DNA of 60,340 nt from Actinomortierella ambigua. Taxonomy: Eukaryota > Mortierellomycota > Mortierellomycetes > Mortierellales > Mortierellaceae. The notes beneath the pieces were generated by a model. That model was given only the letters and a program-made list of their open reading frames with translations, did not search any database and was not told the DNA's origin. How positions within the stretch are numbered: the stretch's first letter is position 1; each line of letters starts with the position of its first letter. The stretch is taken from the NCBI GenBank assembly GCA_016098155.1, contig JAAAJB010000152.1:1-60340 (forward strand). Direction: 5' to 3'. This document shows, one piece after another, positions 39,152 through 50,732 of this stretch. The position numbers were made by a program, and so were the translations under genes.

Positions 39152-42100
39152 CTACTTGAGAAGCTCTGGGTCAAGCTGTGTTGGGAATCGCTGCGACTTT
39201 GTCTCCTCGAGGTGGGTGGCATCTCCGGACGGGGGAACGGCTCGTACTGTCATCTGAATACCATATGATGGATCCTAAATTGTAGTGAATAATGAGGGAA
39301 GAGCTGAGTGAGTCGGGACGAAGAAAAATCTCACTCTCTTTCTACTTAGATAAGGATCAAAATGACAAAAAAAGATACTTACATCCAAAAACTTGGTCTC
39401 CTCTTTGCCAAGTCGGAACCTCGACCTGTTGATCTTGGCCTTGATGACCTCGTCAAAGAACATGATCTCGGGATCTCCTGGGCTACGCTCGACTCGGTCT
39501 TGAATGAATTGCGCAAACGCCTGTGACTTTGTAAAGTCGTTCATGAACGACCGGGCCTCCTTATCTACAGACTTCATAAACACATCCCGATGGAACGCCA
39601 CCGCATCCGTCGCTGGTCCTCCACCACCACCACCACCACCAGTGGCGCCCGTCGTGCTGCTGAATCCACTGTTTTCCGTCCCGTTCCTCGATCGCGAGAA
39701 CGATCCTCCACTGCCTTGGGTCTGCTGCCGCGCTGTGCCCGAGGAAGACGTGGGATGCGAGGTCAACGTCGACGACATATCCAACAAGGTTGTGCTCGTC
39801 CGATTCGTCGCCGTCATCGTTGTCGCCAAAGTAGCCGTCGAAGATGTGCTGGCACGGGGTGCGTTCGGCGCAAGACTCAACAACGTCTGCTGCGTATTGA
39901 CGGACGTCGTACTGGCAGCAGTCGTCGACCGAGTCGCCCAGCCCTTGAAACTCGCCCAGGACAGTCGATCGCTGACACCACTGCTTCCAGCCCCACCTCC
40001 TCCTCCGCCACGGGTGCTGACGCTAGCTGTCGTGGCGCCATCCTCACTACCGCTGCTCGCGGCTCGGCTCTGTCGCATGGGGTGATGATGATGATGTCCA
40101 TGGTGCGTATGCTGTTGTTGTTGCTGCAACAGATATTGCTGTTGCTGATGAATCATCGCCAGCCCACCGGCTAAAATGCCGGATCGATATCCCTTGAGCA
40201 GACTCGCCCACATCTGCAATACACTCCAACAGACGCCCGACTCGTCAAACCCACGGGGCACACACGGGTAGAGCAGCTCGTCCAGACATCCCGAATGCGC
40301 ATGCAGCGCACATGCCTCACACTTGTACGCCTCGTTCGATGGCGCAAATCCATGTGTGCAGATCCCACACCGATAGTTTGTCACAGGCGCCGTCAGTGGC
40401 CACGGCAACAGCACCAGCACATGTCCTTCGAGATGGATCTGCGTCCGTGGCGCTCCACCATTGCTCGTGATCCCACCCCCACCGGCAATATCGCTCCCTG
40501 TTGCCGCCAACAGCTCCTCGTCGTATTTCGGGTACGATGCGTTATGCTGCATATTCGCCGTCGCTGCTGCTGCTGCTGCTGCCGCTGCTGCAGGTGTCGA
40601 CGCAGGGGTTGTCATCGTAGTCGCCGTCGTGGCGGCCGTCTTGGTCGACAGGGTCGAGGTCGTTGACGACGTGGATGCCGTCGTAGCATGGTGGGTCAGG
40701 GTGGTCATCATGGGCTCGCCGCCACCACCGCCACCGCCGCCGTTGATGCTCGTCATGGTGTTGCTCGTCAGGATCGAGCCCGGCGAGCCCACACGGGTCG
40801 AGCTTACGTTGTTCGCCAGCGATTGCATGCTGGTATGACCGCCGCCGCCGCCATTGGCATGGCCGTTCGGAGGCAGTGGCGGTTGTCCGGCCTGGTGGTG
40901 ATTGCTGCTGTTGCTGGTATGGCCATTGCCATTGCCACTGCCATTGCCATTGGTGCTACTGCCAAAGCCCTGAAGGTACGACATGGGCGACCGAGAGAAG
41001 ATGCTAGAGCCCGTGGATTCGATGGATGTGAACGAGGTCTGGCGGGTCAGCGTTGTGCGGCTGTCGTGCAGCGGGTGGAACGCGCCGCCGATACTTTGTG
41101 TGCTGGCGACGCTGCTGTTGGTGTTTGTCCGCGAGATCAAGGCCGGGGTCGCTGTAAAAGTCGTTGGCGTGGTGGTGGTCGGCGTGCTGGCGGTCGAGCC
41201 ATAGTGGTTGCTGCTGCTGATACTACTGTTACTATAGTTGCTGTTGTAGCCCGTTGATGCTGTCGCGGTGGTCATTGTCGTGGATGACGTCGCTCCGTTG
41301 ACGGTCGTCATGTCCAGCTTGCGGATGGCCGATGTATCAAAGTAGCCTGCCTTCATCCGTGGTGGCGACATGACCTTGCGATGATGATGGTGATGGTGGT
41401 GATGGCTGCTTGCCTTGAAGTTGTCCGAGGTGCTATTGTGCGACAACGGTGCCGTCTCCTGGAGCAGATCATCTTGACTCGACAACGCACCCGTCAAACC
41501 GCCTCCAATATACACTTCCGCCGCCACGGGCGCCGCTTTGGAACCCTTGCCCTCTTTAATGGACGACGACGATGAAAGCTGGCGTTGTTGGCGCTGGAAG
41601 CGTTGCGGTGTCTGCGGCAGTTGCTTGCTACTGAGCAGGAGGGTCGAATCCACCGTCGCCGCGGCCTTGGATGACGCCGTGATCGGAGGCTCGGTCGACA
41701 AGGGCGATCGGACCGAGTTGCGACGTTCCAACCCCGACTCTTGAAGAGTGTCCTTCTCGAAATCCACCTTTGGGATCTTGGGTAACGCTCCTGAGGCTGC
41801 AGACACGGAAGAGTAGGTCCCAGTCGGAGGCAATGTGCCATTGGCACCCATAGTTGATGAATAGGACTGTTGGCGGTTGATCGAATTGAGTGAGCTCATG
41901 GATCCTTTGCGACTGATGCCACTGTGACCGCCCCCAATACCACTGCCACTGCCTCCATTGCCTGCTATACCATTCTGTCCAATGACGCTGGCCATCGAGC
42001 CGTTGGCACTTGCGTTCAGCACCACCTGGGTTGATAGCGGCCGCGTCATCTCGTTCGGTCGTCGAGTGTACCTCGGCGCCCGCGACACGCCACAAAACAG

Positions 42101-45100
42101 CGTCAACCGCGAATGTGGAAACGCCTCGCAGACGTAGGCCGGTGGACCTAACCCTCCTCCAATACCCCCTCCTGTTGGTCCTATGCCTCCAGATCCTGCT
42201 CCTGCGCCTCCCTTGCCGTTCGAATGCCGCGATGATTGGTGCAGTGGATTCTGTACACCACCGCCTGGTTGCCGGTGGCTCGCCGAGGCAGCCGAGGTCG
42301 GTGCATACTGCTCGAGAGACTGGATGAGTTTCTTACGTTGCCGGGGCGGGATTTGGACCGGTGGGATCGGTACCTCGACCGTGCCCATGTCCAAGTCGAC
42401 CAGGCAAGCGTCCTCCGGTGGGAAGTCTAGGTCGCGTGCCTTGCGTTGGACACCAATGATGTAAGGGACCGGTGCCTGAAGACAAGTCATGAGCTTTGCC
42501 GGGAGGATGGGGATGTATACGCCTTGCCAGTACAGCGGGAAGAGCAGATACAGGAAACTCTCGCTCGCTAAGGTCAACATGCCCAGGTGTGACGACATGA
42601 AGATGATCTTGCCCTCGCCTAGGATGACCTCGATCACGGTCACAATGTCCTCAGCTGACAGGCATCGAAACAAGGGAAAGAGCGAGAACTACACAGGTGG
42701 AAAACAAAAAAGTAAACGTATTAGTTCATCCGAAATACTGCTCTATTCAGTCATAACAAGGCAAAAAGGGTAAGGCTGGTATCATCGACTGCCTCATTTG
42801 GCTCACGATGGACATACGTTCTTCACAATGGGCACGCTGTTGATGGCCGGCCTAGATGCGTAAAGGAACCGATTGTTGATGGTGATGGCGACTTCGAAGC
42901 GTCCAAAGGGCGGGAGCTGAACCTCATGAATGAGATTCTTGACGTAACGTTCCAAGGGCAAGGAGTACAAGCTCATGCCGGGGTGTTCCAAGAAGCCAGT
43001 GCAGGCCACCACAACGGCCAGGATCCAGTCGCGCATGAGGTAGTGATAGGGGATGGCGCTGATCAAGCCAATGCTGCGAGGTATCCAAATGTCGTCGACG
43101 TCCAAGTACAGATCACGCCAAGGGTTCATCTGGTCCTCCAAGAGCAACAGCTTTTCCTCCGAGTCGACAATCTCGCGTTTGAGCTGGATCTGTTCATCCC
43201 GTTGCCCATGCTTCTTCACCTCCTTGAGCGCCTCTTTCAGGTGGCGTCGGATCTTGCGCTCAGTTGAAATTTTCACCTTGATAGCTTTGACATATTCCAC
43301 CTCGCTCTCGGACTATAACCGGACGCCCCAAAAATAAAATAAAATAAAAAAAGGAGAGAGAAAAAAAAAAGTGGTTAGGAATTACACTAAACAGCTTTCC
43401 TTGGTAAAAAAAAAAAAAAAAAAAAAAAGGAAGTCGGGGAAAAAAAAAAAAAAAAACCTTAACCTAAAGAAAAAAAAAAGAAGATAAGAAGTAACGTAAA
43501 CCACTTTAATTTCTAAAAAAAAAAAAAAAAAAAAAAAGAGAGCTGTGGAAAACACAACAAACATGCCGTTACTTTAGGAAAAAAAAAAGTATAACGGAGA
43601 ATTTGCATCCTTACCAGACGACTTTCAGTCCACCTTTTGCAGATAATATCAAACTGTCTCTTTAGCACTGGTGGTGGTCGTTCATAGATGGTCACGCAGG
43701 TAGCGTACGATCGTCCTCCTGTCTCACGCGTCAGCACAAACGAATGGTAGGTTGTTGGAGGCTGTTCTTCCGATACTTTGACGGTGAGGCCTGATGGGAA
43801 ACAAAACTATATCAAAAAAATAAATAAAGTGGGAATGTCCCAGGTTAACAAATGGAAGTGGGAGGGGGCTCTCAAACAGAGAGAGAGAGAGAAAAAAAAA
43901 ATAGCCAGAATTTGCTAGTGCGGGAAAAAAAAAACAACTTACCATTGACAATTGATCTGGGAATGGTTCAGCATCCTCCCAGTCGACGTCTGGGTATCGA
44001 CACAAGATTTCGGGCTTGTGCACCATTTCACCAATATGGGTCTCACTCAGTGCGCTGGGAAGATATCCGTCACCATTCTCGTACGCTGACAAGTGATCCT
44101 GATAAGTAGGTTGCCTCTGTTCATTTTCTTGCAGTTGTTGGTGGTGATGATGATGCTGGTAGTGGTGGCTCATTTGTGTATCGATAGGCGGTGGTGTTGG
44201 AGAATGATGAATGGTGCCATTGGCCGTGCGCGCGTGGCTTGCTGAGGCGACGGCCTTGGATCGACTGCGGATCAAAGTATTTTGGCGAGCCATACTCCTA
44301 AACTCGTCCTGAAACGAGTGGCTAATCGCCTTGTCAGTCAAAGATCCAGCATATGTCTCATGACGAATAGAGAAGTTGCGTGGCACTAAGAAAAAATAAA
44401 GTGAGTATGTTAGAGAGAGGATACATTGTGATTAAAGGAGTGAGAAAAATAAAAGTAGTGTTTGTGGCGATAAAAAGGCAGGCAATGAATGATGTGTGCA
44501 TGCAGTTGTTGGGGCGTGTGAAGGTTCACAGGGGGGTGTTGAAAAAAAAACGAGACAGAAAAAAAAGGAAGGGGTGAAGGGGTGGGGCGAGGGAGAGAGA
44601 GAGAGAGAGAAAGAGAACCCCAGGCACTCTCTCTCTCTCTCACAGACAGTAAAAAAAAACCCGCGCGTTGAAGTTGCATGCGATGCATAGGCATCCACAG
44701 CAACCAACATACACACACAGAAAAAAAGGGCTGTTTGTCCTGCTAGGCGTCAACAGACCAGAAAAAAGGGAGGAGTACACTTTCATTCCCATCCTGTCAT
44801 TTGTTGTTTTTTTTTCTTTCTTGCTCTTCTTGTTCTTCTTGTTCCTCCCTCCTTTCCCTTTCCCCCCTGTTTGTCCTTACCAGCCGCGTGTGGTAGTCGG
44901 TCATCGCTCGTTTCCATCTCTGCTGATTGTTGGATCTGTGCGTCATCGCCCTCTATTGTTGTCTCGGACAGGCTGCTGTTCTCCTCGGGGATGCTCTCCA
45001 CAATGCTGGACCCAGTTGTCACCGAAGCGCCTGAGGAGGCCACTGCCGCGGCAACGGCCCTTTCGAAAGGAATTCCTTCCTGAACGGCCTTGAACAACGT

Positions 45101-46348
45101 TCCTGCCGACATGTTGCGGTAGCTGGGGCCTCGATGCAACAGCACACTCGGTGGTCTTCCCGAAGACGACGAAGACGACGACGCCGAGATGTTGCTGATC
45201 GTCATCGCGCGTCGCGGTCGACCTGTTCCAGGTGATTGTTGCGTGATGGAACCCGATTGTCTTGCTAGACGTCCTGCGGCGGTTTCTGCTGCGCTCCCTC
45301 CCCCGCCTCCGCTCCCTCCTCCTACTCCTCCTGGTGTTGCTGGTACTGTGAGAGTTGCTGGTGCCGCGAGGGTTGCTGGTGCCGCTGTTGTTATCGATGT
45401 TGTTGCTCCGTGAACGCCAAGGTAGCTGGGACCATTAACGCCATTGGCACCTCCACTGGTAACACCTCCTCCCACTCCTGGTCCTTGTCCTGTTGCAGCT
45501 GCTCCTACTCCGCCTCCTCCAACTCCTTCTCCTCGTCCTCCACCAGCTCCTTGTAACGATCGCATGGTGCTATTGTGGTTGGTAATGGTGGTGGTCGTGA
45601 CGGCTGGGTGAACTGTCGATCCATGGAGTCGATACCGTGGACCAGTCAAGATATCGTCATCTACGGTTTTGGAAGTGGGGGATTGTGGCAGTATCTGCTT
45701 CTTATCAAAGTGGGCCATGGACTTTGACCGGTGTCGGCCAGTGCCCCAGAGTCGCTCCGGGTCGAGGAGGGCGCTGGCGATGCTATGGGTGGTGGGGGTG
45801 GGGCTGGTAGGACGGGTGCTGGCAGGACTGGCGCCCCCACCGCTGCCTGGGCGTCTGGAGCCAGGCGTTGTGCTTCCGTCTCCGCCATCTGTGTCGTGTG
45901 TCGATCGATATTGGTGAAGGATGTGCAAGGCGGTTGTTACTGGCTCGAGCGGAGCACGGGAGGTTTCTTCGCGAGGAGAGGCAAGAGGCGAGGACGACGA
46001 CGATGACAAGGGGGTCCTGTCGTAAGAGTGAAGCTCCAGAAAGAATTCGCGGCCACCACCACTCCCGCCTCCTGTCGCTGTGGAAAGGGTATGGGTATGA
46101 GTATGGGTATGGGTATGGGCATGGGCATGGGTATGGGCATTGGGGGAAGTGCTGAGCTCGCCTGCAAACGCGTCTTCGGTGGTGGTGGTGGTGGTGGATG
46201 TTGGAGGAAGGACCGTTGGAGGTGATAACAAAGAAGGGATAAGCTCAAAGTCGTCCCTCAAACCGACCATGAAAAAGTAGTCGGCAATGCGCTTGGGTTC
46301 ATGAGTGTGGCCTGACGACCCTGAATTCGCCGTCGCCATGCTCGCCAT
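39152..46348 (-). CDS. Giant DENN (AEX-3) domain protein with inserted C1-like zinc finger
   Basis: Six exons on the minus strand: 46348-44881, 44385-43943, 43806-43615, 43312-42818, 42688-39383, 39274-39152; 2008 residues. DENN proteins load GTP on Rab GTPases. uDENN begins with DYFFMVGLRDDFELIP (about 24-39), breaks off into some 590 low-complexity residues, and resumes with FCFPSGLTVKV and YHSFVLTRETGG (about 640-690). cDENN follows, with RYVKNLIHEV, PLFRCLSAEDIVTVIEVILGEG and YWQGVYIPILP (about 810-960). After a long Ser/Thr/Gly-rich stretch comes a Cys/His finger (CGIC, CEAC, HSGC, final PC; about 1618-1675) of C1 type. dDENN is ARSFMNDFTKSQAF to MFFDEVIKAKINRSRF, finishing in exon 6. 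The start chosen is the ATG before ASMATANSG. An in-frame ATG at 46879 reads only through the CT-repeat leader and is rejected. Confidence 0.92.
40265..40437 (-). other. C1-like zinc-finger segment within the DENN protein
   Basis: Encodes His then, 17 residues later, C-x2-C, x12, C-x2-C, x4, H-x2-C, x7, C. This is the C1 (phorbol ester/diacylglycerol) ligand order except that the first His to Cys spacing is longer than the usual 12. Such a finger could bind lipid or protein; diacylglycerol binding cannot be predicted from this. Confidence 0.75.
43406..43537 (-). repeat. Three long A runs in a DENN gene intron
   Basis: A runs of 23 (43406-43428), 17 (43440-43456) and 23 (43515-43537) within the 302-bp intron 43313-43614; in sense they are poly-T. 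Lengths may be affected by sequencing error. Confidence 0.9.
46086..46145 (-). repeat. Hexanucleotide repeat coding for His-Thr / His-Ala runs
   Basis: About nine units of GGGTAT/GGGCAT on the + strand, read in sense as CCCATA/CCCATG shifted by frame to alternating His-Thr and His-Ala near residues 68-88 of the DENN protein. It lies in the insertion that splits uDENN. Confidence 0.85.
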
Positions 46349-46663
46349 GTTGGTGATTGTATGCCAATGGTGCACAATGCAAATAAAAAACAGAAGATGG
46401 GTATGAAAAAACAACAACAGCGATAGAAACCGGAATGATGTACAAATGGAGTTTGCTAAAAGGAAGTGCAGGAAAGCGACGGATATGAGCGGGATAAGCA
46501 ACCAGACTGGGTCCAAGGGGGGGAGAAAGAGAGGAATAGGAGAAAAGGAGAAGAGAAAGAAAGCGTCGTCTGGTAAAAAGGGAGAGCTGAGAGACAGCCA
46601 GACAGACGGATGGAGAGAGAGAGGGAAAGTGAAAGAGAGAAGAGAGAGAGAGAGAGAAAAGAG

Positions 46664-46703
<40 letters not shown>

Positions 46704-47074
46704 CGGGGGGTACGAAGAGAGTGTGTGAGAGAGGGGGAGTGTGGGTGCGCAAGGTAGACAGATAGACAGAGGGACAGACAGAGGAGGGAGAAGACAGAGT
46801 TGAAAGCAACAGAACAGAGAGAGGGAGAGAGAAAGACCGACAGGTGGAGGAGAGAGAGAGAGGGAAAGAAAGATACCATAGAGGGAGGAAAAGGTCATCG
46901 AGTCAGGTCAGACCCATGCGATCGTCTCCAGAGGTACATTGCACAAAGTACATTCAATGCACACAACCACAACGCGACGTAGACAGCAACTTTGGCAGTG
47001 GCCTGCATGCCCGTCTCTCTTATTGGCATCCACGTTTGAGCATAACAAGAACAGGGGAAAAAATGTACTACGGA
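46349..47074. other. CT-rich leader/promoter of the DENN/C1 gene
   Basis: On the minus strand this is the upstream region of the DENN gene and the 3' flank of EAF3. Several (GA)n tracts (46612-46704 and smaller ones to 46865) read CT in sense. Because (CT)n encodes Leu-Ser in every frame-compatible register, it creates an open frame continuous with the gene without being evidence of coding. Confidence 0.7.
46612..46704. repeat. (GA)n microsatellite cluster
   Basis: Four GA runs broken by AAA or AGAAG interruptions, in the leader of the DENN gene. Confidence 0.93.
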
Positions 47075-47183
47075 TTACGACTTGACGATGGACATGTATG
47101 CCGGGCTGGCGTTCTCATACTCGGACAAAATGAGGTCCTTGTGGTTCTTTTGCATCCACCTATAGGTCAAAGAGGTGTGTGTG

Positions 47184-47238
<55 letters not shown>

Positions 47239-48853
47239 CAAGGAGGGGGGGGGGGGGGGAAGCGAGATGCAAAGAGGACAAAAGTCCATTTTCAGTACTT
47301 GCTGTGATTTCCCACGTACAGGTCAAGCATGAGCTCACTCGGCTCCATATAAAAAATATAAAAAGTCAAACGACGACAATAATGGGGCTGGATATATACG
47401 TACTTGAGCATATCGACAAGGTTCTCGCGGAGAGCGTTGATGGCGTCCTGATCCATCTGAGTATGCGCGATGAGCGAGGGGAATTGTACTAAAGAACATT
47501 GATAGAAAATAGCGGAAGAGACAGAGTCAGAGGAGACGTCAGAGGAAACTAGTAGTTGGGCATTGACCGAATGCCATATCCACTCCAAGGCTTTGTGTTC
47601 CCTTGACAGACAAAAACATAAAAAAAAAAACGCCACTAATAAAATCGAAATGTTGCACTCACCAAAGAGCCGGAGAAGGTGTTCGGCACCATAGATCTCA
47701 GAATCCTCTTTGCCGACATACTTTTTCCGGATGTCAACGTACTGCTGCCGCTCGAATCGGTACAACAGGATGTTGCCGAGGCACTTGTCAAAGTAAGCCT
47801 TGATGCCTGCCAACACCTCTTGGAAGATCTCGTCACTCTTACTATTCGCGATTATCCCAGAGAGACCAAGAGTTAACCATGATGTAGAAGAGAAAGCAAT
47901 CTCATTTTGTTTGTTAAAGCTGTTAATCTCACTTACGATTTCTTTTCCTTCTTCGAATCCTTGTACATGTCCAGAATCTGAGCTACGCTAGGTGTCCTTG
48001 GTAGCGGCACAAGCTATTGACCCCGAAACGAAGACCTGTTGTCAACAAAGCAGCCCATCTTTTTTTTTTTTTTTTTTTTTTGATTTCCATGCATTATCAA
48101 GGCAGCGATCTGCCTCAAAGAAAGTCTTGCGAGTGCGGTACCTGTTGGTGTTTTGTAATGTTCTCCCAGTCATCGACAAGCTGAACTTTGAGCGTGTCAG
48201 GTATCGGGATCTTGATCTCTGGCCGCTTGATATATTCCTCTTCTTTGTCGACGCTGGTATCCTTGCTTCTGTTCTTGCCCCTGTTGGAGCTCTCGCCGCT
48301 ACTTGTAGTCTTGGGTACGGTCTTCTTCTTTCCTGGGTACGATTCCTTCAGAGATGCCTGCTTGGCTAAGTTGACCTCGTTCATTTTGAGAGCGCGCGAC
48401 TCAGGCACCCATTCATCCCAGCTATTTGTGTATCAAAAGTTCTTGGTGAGTTGCCTGTATTTACAATAGTGCCACCAAGTTGATATTGTCATTTGTTTTT
48501 CCTGCTGCACTGCCGACCATGGAGGTGAATGTCGCGTACGTCTGCTTCCATCCTCGATAATGAACTAGGTACAGGGGACCTTCGTCGCCGTGAGGAGGGT
48601 CCAATACTCGCCAGTCTGTCTTCAAGATCTAGATGTCAAACAACCATCGAGCAAGAGAAGAGGGAGAGTCAATGATTAGTTGAGATTGTTTATGTTCATG
48701 CAAAGAAGGCCTCGCTCCCTCGTGAGCATTTAGGGTCGGCTCTAAACGACAGAGTTTTGATGAGGCTGCTTTTACCTTGGCCTCATAGAGCAGAGGTCCA
48801 TGAAAACAGAGCACTGTTTCTCCTTGCTCAAAGGCAAATTCTTTCTTGGTCAT
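47075..48853 (-). CDS. EAF3: Eaf3 / Alp13 / MRG15 chromatin protein
   Basis: Seven exons on the minus strand: 48853-48776, 48628-48540, 48421-48142, 48013-47937, 47841-47663, 47488-47404, 47159-47075; 290 residues, a little shorter than Alp13 (337) and MRG15 (323). Eaf3 reads histone H3K36 methylation for the NuA4 acetyltransferase and Rpd3S deacetylase complexes. The chromo barrel covers about residues 5-75: FEQGETVLCFHGPLLYEAK, LYLVHYRGW joined across a junction to WDEWVPESR. A basic linker follows, then the MRG domain (about 115-290) with KIPIPDTLKVQLVDDWE, LPRTPSVAQIL, ILLYRFERQQY and GAEHLLRLF, ending in SEYENASPAYM. All splice junctions restore family residues. Intron 6 holds a (GA)n microsatellite. 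It is divergent from TRM8 with 188 bp between the start codons. Confidence 0.97.
47186..47238. repeat. (GA)n microsatellite in EAF3 intron
   Basis: About 26 dinucleotide units with one break, directly after a short (GT)n. It lies in the intron 47160-47403 and reads CT in sense. Confidence 0.93.
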
Positions 48854-49041
48854 GGTGGTGGAGTACAGCGAGGTCGGTAGGCGAACCTTCGCGTTGGTGA
48901 AGAACCAGTGCCTAAGAAGAGGCAGAAAGCGCGGGTCAGGTGATTCAAACTGTCTGTGACCGCTGCGACAAGTGATGTTTTTTTGATTTTTCATTTTTTT
49001 TTCTTCTCGCTCTTCGTTCAAACAGCACATCGCTTGCGAGA
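48854..49041. promoter_or_regulatory. Divergent promoter shared by EAF3 and TRM8
   Basis: Only 188 bp lie between the two start codons, so both 5' UTRs and core promoters must fit here. A T-rich stretch (48978-49006) lies on the + strand, next to the TRM8 start. No TATA box is evident. The regulatory role is inferred from geometry. Confidence 0.7.
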
Positions 49042-50536
<1,495 letters not shown>

Positions 50537-50732
50537 TTATTGTAGTCCCCAAAATATATTCTTGCCACCAATTTTTTTTTGTGACAGATTTTTTTGATAT
50601 CGAATGCAAAGCCACCCTTTTTTGAGCAACCAAACAAAACACCTGGAAAAATGTGCTGGTGCGAACAGGCACTCTGGACACAAGGCATCCTTCACTTTCC
50701 CTTCATTCACTCCCCTCTCTCACATCAGCACA

